Both the position numbers and the translations under genes were made by a program. Below are positions 20,925-29,814 of a DNA stretch of 42,833 nucleotides, in pieces. The DNA comes from a virus. The stretch lies in IMG/VR virus record IMGVR_UViG_3300049855_000410, positions 1-42,833 of that record; one strand, 5' to 3'. Positions within the stretch are counted from its first letter, which is position 1; each line of letters starts with the position of its first letter. A model generated the notes under the pieces. That model saw only the letters and a program-made list of their open reading frames with translations, was not told the origin of the DNA and searched no databases.

Positions 20925-22004
20925 TTATGAAACTCTCCTATTATTATAATACACTGGCTCGTTTCCGCTTCCGCCGCCACTACTACCGCCCGCGGCCCCG
21001 CCACCGCCCATCATAGACCCAGCACCCATTGAACCTAGTGAGCTACCAAAAGATTTTGAAAAAGCAGTCGCTCCGGTACCGGGTGAGGCCCCGATTTGTC
21101 CTGCAGATGACAGTAATCCGGCTCCAAAAGCCTCTCCTAGAGAAGGAGCTTTAGCAGCCCTTTTGTCGGCTACGGATGATTGCTCCGCTCCCGCTCTTGC
21201 TGCATTCATGCTGTTCTGTAATTCAGCGGTAGTTTCTAGGCCCCCTCGCTTTTCTCTAGCCCCGGCTAGCTGCCGTTCGTATTGTTGCTGTAAAGCTCCG
21301 GCACCGAGCCCACCTAATTGAGCAGCATAGGCCCTAGCAGAATCTAGTCTTTTAAGCGTATCTTGCATACGACGTTGGGCGATATCCATTTGAGCTCTAG
21401 CCAACTGCTCGTTTTTATTTCCGGCCAACCCACTATAAAGTGCTCCAGCAGCACCGCTAGGAGCAGCAGCCAATCCACGAGACGCCAAATCTTGGGCTAC
21501 GCCTTGTTCTTGCTGTCCAAATAATCTCGCTATATCTCCAGAAGTTTGTCCGTAAGCTTCCATATCTTCTGGTTGTAATTTAAATCCCTGGGACTGTAGT
21601 CGGTTTACGTCATCGATGGTTGAACTTAATTGACCACTCTTGCCAAAGAGGGCCCCTAATATTGGGTTGTTCATTAGCTCTCTAGAAGCAAATAAAGAAC
21701 CTGTAGTTGATCCAGTTGCTAGAGCATCACGTAGGGCATCCTGGGCTTCTCCGCCCATTCCTTTTTCTTTTAAGGTTCCTTCAATATCCCCGCCTTTTTC
21801 TTGCATTAATCTTATGGCATCAGATAGTGGTTGACTATTTGCATTAGAATATATTTGATTCCGGTTTTGAAGAATTTCCAGTGCTTTATTTGAAAAATCT
21901 GGTTGAAAATACTCACCCTGTTTTCCACTTAAACCTAGTTCGTCACTAATACCACCGGCATTGGCTATACCAAAAGCCGACCCAGCTAATAATCCAGCAC
22001 CCAT
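20925..22004 (-). CDS. internal virion / ejection-type protein (359 aa)
   Basis: A 359-aa protein with a hydrophobic, glycine-rich N-terminus (GAGLLAGSAFGIANAGG), long Gln/Ala-rich helices in the middle and a Gly/Ser tail. This composition is typical of P22 gp7/gp16-type DNA injection proteins. It begins one base after the GNAT gene ends. No catalytic motif is visible. Confidence 0.6.
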   Translation of the reverse strand: MGAGLLAGSAFGIANAGGISDELGLSGKQGEYFQPDFSNKALEILQNRNQIYSNANSQPLSDAIRLMQEKGGDIEGTLKEKGMGGEAQDALRDALATGSTTGSLFASRELMNNPILGALFGKSGQLSSTIDDVNRLQSQGFKLQPEDMEAYGQTSGDIARLFGQQEQGVAQDLASRGLAAAPSGAAGALYSGLAGNKNEQLARAQMDIAQRRMQDTLKRLDSARAYAAQLGGLGAGALQQQYERQLAGAREKRGGLETTAELQNSMNAARAGAEQSSVADKRAAKAPSLGEAFGAGLLSSAGQIGASPGTGATAFSKSFGSSLGSMGAGSMMGGGGAAGGSSGGGSGNEPVYYNNRRVS

Positions 22005-22005
22005 A

Positions 22006-22335
22006 TTAGTTAATCTCCTTACTTAAATAAATCATACTTTCTTTTGCGGCTCTCAGAACCATACCATACGCTAATAACACCCTCATTGAACTTGTGGCCC
22101 CATGAGCTGCTGTATTAACGCTTCCTAATAATGTTGTGCATCCGCGATCTTTTGCGATCGCGCATATAAAATCTGCCATTGTAGCCGCTACCCCAGTTTT
22201 TCTATACTCAGGTTTAACGTATATATCGACAATATAACACTCAGGAGGACGTATTTTATACGTAGCAAACCCCTGCTCGAGCTCTAATAGCTCTTTTCCT
22301 TCCCTTTCTTTAATGTAATCCGCGTATAGTTTCAT
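22006..22335 (-). CDS. GNAT-family acetyltransferase
   Basis: A 109-aa protein with the core of GNAT N-acetyltransferases: YIVDIYVKPEYRKTGVAATM, in which strand 4 is followed by the acetyl-CoA pyrophosphate loop (RKTGVA), then IAKDRGC and an ending strand with SMIYLSKE. It is shorter than usual (about 140-150), lacking the first helices. It would acetylate an amine on a protein or small molecule. Located within the tail/internal protein genes, which is unusual but known in phages. Overlaps the gene upstream by 4 bases. Confidence 0.75.
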   Translation of the reverse strand: MKLYADYIKEREGKELLELEQGFATYKIRPPECYIVDIYVKPEYRKTGVAATMADFICAIAKDRGCTTLLGSVNTAAHGATSSMRVLLAYGMVLRAAKESMIYLSKEIN

Positions 22336-22553
22336 TGTCCGAGTAGTGGTTGGTTATGCTCTTCTACTGTTCCGGGCTCCCCTAGTTTGTAAACTTCGGA
22401 GCGACTTTCTGCAACGCTGTTTAAGGGGTCAATGTATCTAATTGCTTCGGTCATTACTCTTGTGCCTGGTGGGTGTTCTTTAGAATCGAATAAATAACCC
22501 ACTAAAACGTCATTAAATACAATCCAACGTTCTAGTCGCGATTTATGCTTCAT
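22332..22553 (-). CDS. hypothetical protein (73 aa)
   Basis: A 73-aa protein beginning with a basic stretch, then a beta-rich part (IVFNDVLVGYLFDSKEH) and an acidic Pro/Gln end. It overlaps the upstream virion protein gene by 11 bases and the GNAT gene by 4. No family recognised. Confidence 0.6.
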   Translation of the reverse strand: MKHKSRLERWIVFNDVLVGYLFDSKEHPPGTRVMTEAIRYIDPLNSVAESRSEVYKLGEPGTVEEHNQPLLGQ

Positions 22554-23001
22554 AAGCTAAAGCTTGAATAAATCCGCCGTTTGAGTTCTCAGCCCCGGAA
22601 TACTTTTGGGCTGGAACGGCAAAATTACACGGGCTTCCAATCCCCCATGTAGATGCGTTGTTTGCTTGGTAAAATATAATGCGTGACGCCGAATCGCCGT
22701 TTAGGTATACGCCGTTTGTTAATGCGGTTGAAGAGCTTTGTCCAACATCATTATCGGCATAAAACAAGGTAAAATTTCCGTAAGAAGTGGTTGATGGGAA
22801 TCCTACGGCTGCGTAAATTGTCATCGTTTTACCAGTAGTAACCTGGTAACCGGCAGATCCATTGTTTTTTCGTAAAGTACAGCGCGCCCCCGTTGGAACG
22901 GCTCCGCTTAAGTATATTAAGTTATCTAGATCTGTAAAAACTCTGCCACCCATGGTGACTGTAGGAACATTACCGATAGTCCCGATTGGTTTATTTGCCA
23001 T
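22543..23001 (-). CDS. tail fibre / adhesin-like virion protein (152 aa)
   Basis: A 152-aa beta-rich protein with many Ser, Thr, Asn, Gly and Tyr and almost no charge, as in trimeric receptor-binding tips of fibres. No catalytic motif. It starts MANKPIGTIGNVPTVTMGGR, a common type of N-terminus in small phage virion proteins. It follows the 205-aa fibre-like gene. Confidence 0.55.
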   Translation of the reverse strand: MANKPIGTIGNVPTVTMGGRVFTDLDNLIYLSGAVPTGARCTLRKNNGSAGYQVTTGKTMTIYAAVGFPSTTSYGNFTLFYADNDVGQSSSTALTNGVYLNGDSASRIIFYQANNASTWGIGSPCNFAVPAQKYSGAENSNGGFIQALAYEA

Positions 23002-23011
23002 AATATCTCCT

Positions 23012-23629
23012 TTAAGAGGCTTGAATTCCCAGGACGTATTCGCCTGTTACTGTTGAATCGATTGCAAAAGATTTACCACTATCTAACCAAATAGGCGCTA
23101 CAACCACCATATCGGCACCTGCCTGTAGGGTAACTGTATCACTTACGCGGCAATTAGTCAACAAACTTTGATCAGCCGCTGAACTAAATGTGACGGTCCC
23201 ATTAATTCTCGATTGATATCCAGTACCTGACACCGTTAATTGTTTAGTTATAGACCAGTTTTCGGTTGTAGAATAGGTCGGTAAAATAAAAATACGCTTC
23301 CCATCCGCTTGGGTAATGCTGGCGAATGTGGAGTTGGTGGCAATACCGCTTGAAACGTCGCCCGAACTGCCTAAAATAAAGTCATATAAATTTCCAAGGC
23401 TAGATGCTAACCACGCTATTGCCGACCCGTTGTAACCCAATACCTGACCTGCCGATGCGCCAGTCGTCTTAAGCTTAGTTGTAGGAGAAATCCCGGCCGC
23501 TTGAATATTCGTATCGTCCAGTCCCGTAGTATTTAACAAAGTACTAATCGCGGTAAAATTAGCATTCATATCCGAAGACAAAATCTTCGTAAAAGGCACA
23601 AACGTATTTGGTATGCTCAAAAGAGGCAT
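23012..23629 (-). CDS. tail fibre-like protein (205 aa)
   Basis: A 205-aa protein. The N-terminal SIPNTFVPFTKILSSDMNAN with the following FTAISTLLN is a pattern seen in many short-tailed phage fibre proteins. The C-terminal half is a repetitive beta structure (VSGTGYQSRINGTVTFSSAA) suggesting a trimeric shaft. It would contribute to host attachment. Confidence 0.6.
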   Translation of the reverse strand: MPLLSIPNTFVPFTKILSSDMNANFTAISTLLNTTGLDDTNIQAAGISPTTKLKTTGASAGQVLGYNGSAIAWLASSLGNLYDFILGSSGDVSSGIATNSTFASITQADGKRIFILPTYSTTENWSITKQLTVSGTGYQSRINGTVTFSSAADQSLLTNCRVSDTVTLQAGADMVVVAPIWLDSGKSFAIDSTVTGEYVLGIQAS

Positions 23630-23639
23630 AGTATTCTCC

Positions 23640-23945
23640 TTAAGACTCCGTCGCTAGGTCACTAAAATTGGCGGTTGAAGCTGCTGGCACGGTAATTGCA
23701 TATGTATATATTCTAGCGCTATCAGTGGCATTAGGGGGGTATTTAATTGTCACAATAGCCGATGCGCCTTGAATTAAAACCAGGCTCCACGAACCATTAG
23801 AGGCAGTGGTTGTTGTAATTTCTTTTGGTGCTATTTGAATTGTAGTACTAAAGTAGGGTGTTACAACTCTAGCCGCAATCGTGGCGCTTTGAATTGCGGT
23901 GTCGGACACGTCTTTTAATACCCCTGATACTGTACATGTTGCCAT
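23640..23945 (-). CDS. Ig-like virion protein (101 aa)
   Basis: A 101-aa all-beta protein (GVLKDVSDTAIQSATIAARV at the start, then TTTTASNGSWSLVLIQG) with the strand pattern of carboxypeptidase-regulatory/Ig-like domains used as virion decorations. It ends 3 bases before the next start. Function: probably surface or tail decoration. Confidence 0.6.
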   Translation of the reverse strand: MATCTVSGVLKDVSDTAIQSATIAARVVTPYFSTTIQIAPKEITTTTASNGSWSLVLIQGASAIVTIKYPPNATDSARIYTYAITVPAASTANFSDLATES

Positions 23946-23947
23946 AA

Positions 23948-25963
23948 TTATTTATCCAATGACTTTTCAGAATAGATAACGCTAAAACCAGCGATTGTGA
24001 CTGGTGCATTAGCATCTTCCTGTCTAAATCGAATTCGAAGGGCATCCCCCTCACTTGCATTATTGAATCCGGGGTTCAAATTAAATACTAACGGACGGTA
24101 TTTAGTTTGATATGCATCCCAATAAGCGCTATCCCAAGCCGCAATATCCCATAAAGCAGTAGCGTTGCTTTGTGACGTGGACATTTGCTGAGCTAGTGTA
24201 TTATTTGACCCTAAATCGGACCTATACCCACTCCAATAATCGAGATATAATTTCCAATCCCCCACTTCTTCAACCCAAACAATCACTTTATGGAATCGTT
24301 TTGAAACATTGGGATCACCCATATCCATAAAACGGGATAAATACTGAAAACTAAAGGCAGACGAGGCATCCGAGTGGGTAGAATACGCATCATATACATA
24401 CCCGCTGCTATCACCCAACAGAATTTTTTCTAAAAACGTTGATGACGGGAGATAAGACAACATTGCGTAAACAGAAAATGAAGTGGAGTCTAAAGAAAAC
24501 ACGCCGTCTAAATTACGACCATAAAGACTTGTTTCTACAGAGGGGAGAGTTAAACGTAAATCTAATTTTATCTGAAATTTATTAATACCGTACGTTATAT
24601 GAGGAACTGCCCAAATTATTTGATTCTGTTTTCTGCTGAAGGTGCCAACACCGCGAGCCAGGTATTGTTTATCTATGTCTCCTTGAGGCCCAAACAGTGT
24701 TTCAATAGGACCGCTAGAGTAGATCGGTTTGTTACTTCCGTCCCAAAGATAGATTCCACGATAGTCAATAAATGCTAAGAAACCGTTGGCTGACACAATT
24801 AAAGACTGATTCGCGCATCCAACCGCATCCACGAAGTCAAGGGACCAATCGGAAATGCTATCACCACTTAGAATCCATAGCTCCCGCTCTTTAAAAATAG
24901 CTAAATATTCATTATTAGTGTTGATTGTGCTAAATCCGACTACTGCTAAGCCAGTAATATTCCCACCGGATGGTACAGTAATTGTATTAACTGTGGGCCA
25001 ACTCTCTGGTTTATTTAAATCGGATAAATAAATTGTTGACCCAATCGCCGTAACCAATCGACGCTTCCACGTAGTGAGTGTAGTAGGAGTTCCTGATGTT
25101 GGGGGAGAGTTATCTAGAATGGTGCTACCGGCACGAGGGACGTTTTGAGAACTTAGGGTAGAGGTTCCTGTATCCGTATATCCGGTGGCGGAAGATGATA
25201 GTTGTGTAACGAGGTCTCCGGTCGTAAAGGCCGCTGATCCATTAAGGGCGCTTCTATAAACCCAAATCTGATCGAATTTGGTCGTATCATTGTTAGATAA
25301 TGTCCACGCAAGAGTTACATTCTGACCCGCAGTTACAGACACGGAAGCTTCGGTCGAGGTCGAAGCGTTAGAGTTGGCTACAGTCGATGTTTTGCGGTAT
25401 ACCAAGGTATAACGGTAGGTTCCTGTTGAAAGGGAGCTGCTTCCGGCCCCTGCTGTAGCTGTAAAAGACGAGGTAGTAGGAGCTACAACGCCATTTTGAG
25501 TCACTTTACTGGAAGAATATACGCCATAAATAGCAGACATCCCGCCACCGACGTTCCAGAGGATATTAGCATTTGCCGTATTAAACTGACTAAACACAAC
25601 CGGTTGACTCGAGGACCCGGAGAGAAAATTAGTCCCCGCTGTTGTTGTATCTTCAGATAAATTGGTAAATGCTGGGGTCGCAATATCTAAATTCTGTAAT
25701 TTAGTCCCAGCTGCCCTTACTAAGAACTTCGAGCTAGTGGCGCTATTATACAGCGCTAAACCCAAAGAGGTGGTTTGAGTATCGGCCGAGCTGTTTATCT
25801 TGCTATGGCCAAATCGCTTACGAATACCTCCAGTTTGGAGATAGTCATAGTTAAGCCCGCCAGTTGCTTGGCTGTCTTTAACACGAAAAGGGGTATCTCG
25901 TAAGTTGAGTCCCCCTACGTTTTCAAAGAAGTCGGCTTGCTTGAATTGACCTTGTTCTTTCAT
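23948..25963 (-). CDS. large tail protein (tail tubular B / stabilisation type)
   Basis: A 671-aa protein. It starts with FFENVGGLNLRDTPFRVKDS, where GGLN...PF is a hallmark of podovirus tail proteins that begin by listing contact residues of the connector. The middle is beta-propeller-like with repeated WxxN and YLSDLNKPESW elements, plus a fibronectin-like insert (YRYTLVYRKTS, then TAGQNVTLAWTLSNNDTTKF). By place and size it corresponds to the tail tubular protein B / nozzle. It is encoded after the connector genes. Confidence 0.7.
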   Translation of the reverse strand: MKEQGQFKQADFFENVGGLNLRDTPFRVKDSQATGGLNYDYLQTGGIRKRFGHSKINSSADTQTTSLGLALYNSATSSKFLVRAAGTKLQNLDIATPAFTNLSEDTTTAGTNFLSGSSSQPVVFSQFNTANANILWNVGGGMSAIYGVYSSSKVTQNGVVAPTTSSFTATAGAGSSSLSTGTYRYTLVYRKTSTVANSNASTSTEASVSVTAGQNVTLAWTLSNNDTTKFDQIWVYRSALNGSAAFTTGDLVTQLSSSATGYTDTGTSTLSSQNVPRAGSTILDNSPPTSGTPTTLTTWKRRLVTAIGSTIYLSDLNKPESWPTVNTITVPSGGNITGLAVVGFSTINTNNEYLAIFKERELWILSGDSISDWSLDFVDAVGCANQSLIVSANGFLAFIDYRGIYLWDGSNKPIYSSGPIETLFGPQGDIDKQYLARGVGTFSRKQNQIIWAVPHITYGINKFQIKLDLRLTLPSVETSLYGRNLDGVFSLDSTSFSVYAMLSYLPSSTFLEKILLGDSSGYVYDAYSTHSDASSAFSFQYLSRFMDMGDPNVSKRFHKVIVWVEEVGDWKLYLDYWSGYRSDLGSNNTLAQQMSTSQSNATALWDIAAWDSAYWDAYQTKYRPLVFNLNPGFNNASEGDALRIRFRQEDANAPVTIAGFSVIYSEKSLDK

Positions 25964-25966
25964 GAA

Positions 25967-26269
25967 TTATAAAGGCTGATAATGGATAATTGCGCCAGCG
26001 CCTGTGCCTGAAATCTCTACGTAAATGCCGCGATTGGCTTTAATAAGCCTGTTTGCAGACATCTGCTCATAAACCAATCCTGCATCTACGATAACGGTCG
26101 CTAACTTCGTTTTCCCAGAAGTTGTAGAATTTTCGCTATCCCATACGTGAACGGTTGCTGCATTAGTGCCGTCTGCTGTTGCAATAACGCTCATAATGCC
26201 GCCTTGTTGTGCGAGAACCACAGCACTTGCTGCCAAAGCCCCGCTACTAGTTAATACTTCTCCCATCAT
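25967..26269 (-). CDS. small virion protein (100 aa)
   Basis: A 100-aa beta-rich protein with Ala/Gly stretches, similar in style to head-fibre or decoration proteins. There are two adjacent ATG starts (26269 and 26266) behind GGAG. It lies between the connector and the 671-aa tail protein, so a tail or connector role is likely. No family recognised. Confidence 0.55.
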   Translation of the reverse strand: MMGEVLTSSGALAASAVVLAQQGGIMSVIATADGTNAATVHVWDSENSTTSGKTKLATVIVDAGLVYEQMSANRLIKANRGIYVEISGTGAGAIIHYQPL

Positions 26270-26282
26270 AACCTATCTCTCC

Positions 26283-26972
26283 TTAAATTCCTTCGGGATT
26301 ATACGGAACAGTATACCGAGGATATTTCGATCTATTGACGATCGCTTCTTTAAATAGCGTATAAATCTTGCCAAGTTGGTCCTGAGCAAACGTGACAGTA
26401 TTTACACCATTAACAAGGCTTTCTTTTACTTTAGCCTTATAAACCATGTACATTTCAATTAACTGTTTAAATACTGGACTAATCTGAGTAGACAGAGAAT
26501 CTCCTCCGTTTACCAGCGTGTCTGGGAAACGAATATACTCTATCCTAAGTCCGGCTGTTTCGCTAAATTGAGGGGTGGGTCGGAGCACAAGGTTGTTATC
26601 TCGGAAGAAATACAAAGGTCGATAGAGCTCAGTTGAGGCTCCGCCCTGGGTCGAATATCCCAACGTTAAATCATTCGAATAAGGGAGTATTTCAAACCCG
26701 TTATTAACCTTTTTATACAAGGCCCTCACTTCGAAACAGTCTGTAGGAAGTGCTACAGTTTCTGTTCCGGAGACAATGTTTAAATCACTGGCGGTCGTAA
26801 AGTGCCCCTCGACATTAGAAATTACTTCAGCGAAATAGGTTCTAATGCCTTCATTGGCGTACTCGGTCAATTCCTGATCTGTCCAAAAAGAATTAGACGG
26901 ATCTGGTTGATTTAGATAGTTACGTACATTGGTGATGAGCTTGCCTAATGTAGGGGCACTTAACGTTGCCAT
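26283..26972 (-). CDS. head-tail connector / tail tubular A-like protein
   Basis: A 229-aa protein beginning TLGKLITNVRNYLNQPDPSN then WTDQELTEYANEGIRTYFAEV, the pattern of the phage adaptor family that docks under the portal (T7 gp11 / P22 gp4-like). The middle is beta-rich (VALPTDCFEVRALYK) and the end helical. It would form the ring between portal and nozzle. The gene abuts the 152-aa gene upstream. Confidence 0.7.
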   Translation of the reverse strand: MATLSAPTLGKLITNVRNYLNQPDPSNSFWTDQELTEYANEGIRTYFAEVISNVEGHFTTASDLNIVSGTETVALPTDCFEVRALYKKVNNGFEILPYSNDLTLGYSTQGGASTELYRPLYFFRDNNLVLRPTPQFSETAGLRIEYIRFPDTLVNGGDSLSTQISPVFKQLIEMYMVYKAKVKESLVNGVNTVTFAQDQLGKIYTLFKEAIVNRSKYPRYTVPYNPEGI

Positions 26973-27431
26973 TTATTTTCCTTCAGCTTCCTTCATGAGC
27001 TCTTTTACGCGCTCAATACGAAGTTGTTCTTCATCCTTCTCTTTAGCTTTATACTTAGCGAGAATCTCCATAGATTTCATTTCGCCAGCAGAAGCGAAGA
27101 CAGCGGGATCTGCATGAATATTTGATCTTTCAAGATCCTGTCGTAAACTTACTTGGTTGTTGTACACAATCTTGCGATGAAAGTCTAAGTAGTGTTTTAA
27201 ACCGCTTTGACGGCGAGCAGCGAGTTCTGCCATGCCTTCCGAAGATGCTTTATACTCAGAATCATCAAATTGCTCAGGCAAAGTGACAATTCCAGTCTCT
27301 TTTCTATCTGTCTCAATAAAATGAGCGACATTGTCGTTCAAATTACGGATTTGTCCTGGTTTAAAAGCATACCAATTACCGAAAATCTTAATTGATTGCT
27401 CTTCATCTGTAGTGTTATAACAAAGTGCCAT
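26973..27431 (-). CDS. virion-associated hypothetical protein (152 aa)
   Basis: A 152-aa protein with a beta-rich start (IKIFGNWYAFKPGQIRNLND) and a helical, charged end. The first 60 residues resemble small structural proteins that follow the capsid genes in podoviruses. The start has a good GGAGG site. Function unknown. Confidence 0.6.
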   Translation of the reverse strand: MALCYNTTDEEQSIKIFGNWYAFKPGQIRNLNDNVAHFIETDRKETGIVTLPEQFDDSEYKASSEGMAELAARRQSGLKHYLDFHRKIVYNNQVSLRQDLERSNIHADPAVFASAGEMKSMEILAKYKAKEKDEEQLRIERVKELMKEAEGK

Positions 27432-27456
27432 GTTGCGCCTCCTTAGGCTAGTTACG

Positions 27457-27482
27457 CCTATTCCCCATTAGCAAGGAATAGG
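27457..27482 (-). other. intergenic stem-loop
   Basis: CCTATTCC (27457-27464) pairs with GGAATAGG (27475-27482), an 8-bp perfect stem with a 10-base loop, just after the stop of the gene ending at 27485. There is no U-run downstream, so it may be an RNA-processing or stability element rather than a terminator. Confidence 0.5.
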
Positions 27483-27484
27483 AC

Positions 27485-28024
27485 TTATTCGGCTTCATCT
27501 ACTTGGTTCCACATACTGCCGATATTATGTGGATTCCATCCAGAGCGAACTTCCTCTTTTAAATTGGATAGCTCTCTCTTAAAATGTTTTGTGGCGTATC
27601 GAGCGGCTGACCTAGCTTTTTCCATTCCAATTTTAGCTGCCTTATCTTCTTTATAGTCAATATTGTTTAAAAAGGATTGGGCCGCGCGTTCTTTAGTTGG
27701 CCCTAATTTCCAAACATCCATATCCTTAATACGTCGTAACTGATCATAGTTTAAAAACGCGCAATCAAGTACGTGATTGACAATATTTACTTCACAGGGC
27801 TCTAATCTCACAACTGTACAGTCTTTAAGCTCATAGATTTCAGCAACGCTGTTCACTTCAGGTGCCCGCCTAATTTCGTAACAACCCCAGCCCTTAAGCT
27901 TTTGAGAATTCCAAGTAACATACAAATATGGGTCATAAGCCTTCAATGTCTGTACAAAAGGCTTATAGGAAACATCGAGAACATGTCCTTTAACGGTTTT
28001 ACCCGTTGGGCCCACTTTTATCAT
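27485..28024 (-). CDS. virion-associated hypothetical protein (179 aa)
   Basis: I start at the ATG at 28024, which follows AGGGA with 6-base spacing; the frame stays open to 28099 but that part would overlap the membrane protein upstream by 100 bases. The product has a beta-rich first half (GHVLDVSYKPFVQTLKAYDP) and a basic helical end. Similar proteins occur among phage structural genes without a known function. Confidence 0.6.
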   Translation of the reverse strand: MIKVGPTGKTVKGHVLDVSYKPFVQTLKAYDPYLYVTWNSQKLKGWGCYEIRRAPEVNSVAEIYELKDCTVVRLEPCEVNIVNHVLDCAFLNYDQLRRIKDMDVWKLGPTKERAAQSFLNNIDYKEDKAAKIGMEKARSAARYATKHFKRELSNLKEEVRSGWNPHNIGSMWNQVDEAE

Positions 28025-28232
28025 CCGTATTCCCTGCATTACGTCGTGCCCAATAGATGGCGCCGACTGCTCCAACTGCGGCGGCAAAATCGCCGCCACC
28101 GAACTGACTAAGAGTTACTGGGCCAACTTGAATTCCGCTTCCCAACATCTTAAGTAACGACACCGCAAATCCCAAAGAAAATGCCGTAAGTGTTACACTA
28201 GGCTCTCCTGATTTTGGATCCTTAATCCACAT
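27999..28232 (-). CDS. small membrane protein, holin-like
   Basis: A 77-aa protein starting MWIKDPKSGEPSVTLTAFSL, then two hydrophobic segments (about residues 15-32 and 48-61) and a charged tail. Two spans with a polar, charged C-terminus fits class II holins; proteins with this DPK-SGEPSV start are common next to phage structural genes and are sometimes annotated as holins. It overlaps the next gene by 26 bases. Confidence 0.5.
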   Translation of the reverse strand: MWIKDPKSGEPSVTLTAFSLGFAVSLLKMLGSGIQVGPVTLSQFGGGDFAAAVGAVGAIYWARRNAGNTDDKSGPNG

Positions 28233-28233
28233 A

Positions 28234-28668
28234 TTATCTCAGTATATGTCCAATAATTATTCCAGCGGCCAAAAGAATAAGACTTTTAATAATTTCTACC
28301 GGGCTTCTCTTTAATTCACCTAGTACTGGAATTTGTATATCCAAGGGAATTTCTCGAATCTGTGGCACCCTTACTTCAATCTCAACTGGAATCTCTTTAA
28401 TAACTGGTCGATGGACGTGTAAGGCCTGTCGGTGCGGTTTGGTTTCTACTAAAGCCAACTTAAGATCTCGCTCATTTTTTTCTTCCTCAGTCATTGGCAC
28501 CACATGACCCATGTCGCTAATTTTCCAGTGATGAGGAGGGATTCCTTTAACGGTATTCATATTAGGATTAACTAATACAGTCCCTAATTTTTTAAGCTCG
28601 TCTAGGCTTTCAGAGCTCTTTATTATTCGAGCGTTGGTGTCTGTAAATAACACGTATACATCTGCCAT
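28234..28668 (-). CDS. C-terminally anchored hypothetical protein (144 aa)
   Basis: A 144-aa protein. The first half is a mixed soluble domain; the second half has proline-spaced repeats (EIPVEIEVRVP and EIPLDIQIP) likely to form an extended rod, followed by a C-terminal membrane helix (SLILLAAGIIIGHIL). It starts just upstream of the holin-like gene. A role at the envelope is inferred from the anchor. Confidence 0.5.
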   Translation of the reverse strand: MADVYVLFTDTNARIIKSSESLDELKKLGTVLVNPNMNTVKGIPPHHWKISDMGHVVPMTEEEKNERDLKLALVETKPHRQALHVHRPVIKEIPVEIEVRVPQIREIPLDIQIPVLGELKRSPVEIIKSLILLAAGIIIGHILR

Positions 28669-28670
28669 AA

Positions 28671-28808
28671 TTATCCTATTAAGAAAGAATACACTCTTTC
28701 TTGTGTGGTTACTGCGGCTGTAAAAGGCCTACGCCAAACAAATACGCCACCTAAACCAAAATATACCCGTTTTTGCAAAAGGCCTGGAGTTGGCCAACGA
28801 AATATCAT
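28671..28808 (-). CDS. tiny hypothetical protein (45 aa)
   Basis: A 45-codon frame filling the gap between its neighbours. It starts one base after the stop of the repeat-containing gene (TAA-T-ATG). The product begins MIFRWPTPGLLQKRV, has a hydrophobic, aromatic middle (YFGLGGVFVWRR) and ends SFLIG. Tight spacing and lack of other content support a real gene. Function unknown. Confidence 0.45.
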   Translation of the reverse strand: MIFRWPTPGLLQKRVYFGLGGVFVWRRPFTAAVTTQERVYSFLIG

Positions 28809-28809
28809 A

Positions 28810-29814
28810 TTATGCCTGCGTGATGATTGAAATCAAGGCATCATCAGAACCTGTTGCAGTAAATCGAAGAGTAAACATCGTTGCGTTAGTTTCACCTGAA
28901 GTTAGATCAATTTTATAAATACCGTTTCCAACTTCTGCTACTGAATTTGTTAAAGCAGCGAATGCTCCGCCGTCTTTTGAGATCGTTCCAGATACGGTTT
29001 TACCCGTTACTGGAGCGTGATTTGTTGAGTCCGTCATTAAGAATTCAAAATTTGTTAGAGCAGAATTCTTTTTAACAAAGAGCTGACCTGCGGCGATAGA
29101 TGCGCTGGTTACAACACCTACGGTAGTGCCGCTCAGGTTCACGGTTGTGGTAGGCGACCCGATATTAGCCCAATCCAATCCTGCTTCTCCGCCTGTAGAT
29201 ACATCTAATGTACGTCCTGCTACTGTAGGTTCTACCGCTTTTGTAGAAGTACCACTTAGATTGACCGTTGTTGTAGGAGATCCGATATTAGCCCAGTCGA
29301 GTCCAGCCTCACCTCCTGTAGAGATGTCGAGAGTTCGACCAGCCACTGTTGGCTCAACAGCTTTAGTAGAGGTCCCGCTCAAATTGTTTGTTGTGGTAGG
29401 AGATCCTATATTGGCCCAATCTAATCCCGCTTCTCCACCTGCGGATACGTCTAGTTTTCGACCGGCTGTTGTGGGGTATAGGGATGCTTGAGACCGTAAA
29501 GTTAGTCGACCCACGGCCTCACCTACTACGGACACGCCATTAACCGTTCCAGCGGTTACTACAACCATAAATTGAGAGCCATCTGCGTAAAATGATCCAT
29601 CCGCCGTTGTATCGATACGGACGTGGTTTAATCCGGTCCTAGAATCAAAATCTACGGTTAGCGTAACGCCTGCTGTTGATTCAGTTGTACTATTACTTTT
29701 ATAAACCGCAACAGCGGGGCTCCCTGCTAAAGTATAGGGTATTCCTGTTGAGTCTCTGCTGGTAAATTTTAGATCAATTATGTCCCCAGCTGCGAAATCA
29801 CCGTAATAACTCAT
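28810..29814 (-). CDS. virion protein with three 41-aa tandem repeats
   Basis: A 334-aa beta-rich virion protein. Residues about 105-240 hold three copies of a 41-residue unit centred on GGEAGLDWANIGSPTTT. The C-terminal 90 residues form an Ig-like domain (TGKTVSGTISKDGGAF). The N-terminus resembles phage baseplate or fibre Ig modules. It overlaps the spike gene upstream by 4 bases. It is probably a surface or fibre protein binding carbohydrate. Confidence 0.6.
   Translation of the reverse strand: MSYYGDFAAGDIIDLKFTSRDSTGIPYTLAGSPAVAVYKSNSTTESTAGVTLTVDFDSRTGLNHVRIDTTADGSFYADGSQFMVVVTAGTVNGVSVVGEAVGRLTLRSQASLYPTTAGRKLDVSAGGEAGLDWANIGSPTTTNNLSGTSTKAVEPTVAGRTLDISTGGEAGLDWANIGSPTTTVNLSGTSTKAVEPTVAGRTLDVSTGGEAGLDWANIGSPTTTVNLSGTTVGVVTSASIAAGQLFVKKNSALTNFEFLMTDSTNHAPVTGKTVSGTISKDGGAFAALTNSVAEVGNGIYKIDLTSGETNATMFTLRFTATGSDDALISIITQA
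29141..29479 (-). repeat. 123-bp tandem repeats coding for the 41-aa unit
   Basis: Units begin at 29141, 29264 and 29387, the last one partial at the DNA level. The encoded units differ at only a few residues, but by eye roughly a quarter of the bases differ between the first two DNA units, mostly at third positions. Confidence 0.75.

Noticed and set aside
28681-28702. AAGAAAG/CTTTCTT hairpin as a terminator
   Set aside because: It lies inside the 45-aa frame and lacks a following U-run on either strand.
29126-29491. 121-aa rightward frame with internal repeats
   Set aside because: It is the antisense reading of the 123-bp repeats of the virion protein gene on the other strand; repetition is inherited from that gene.
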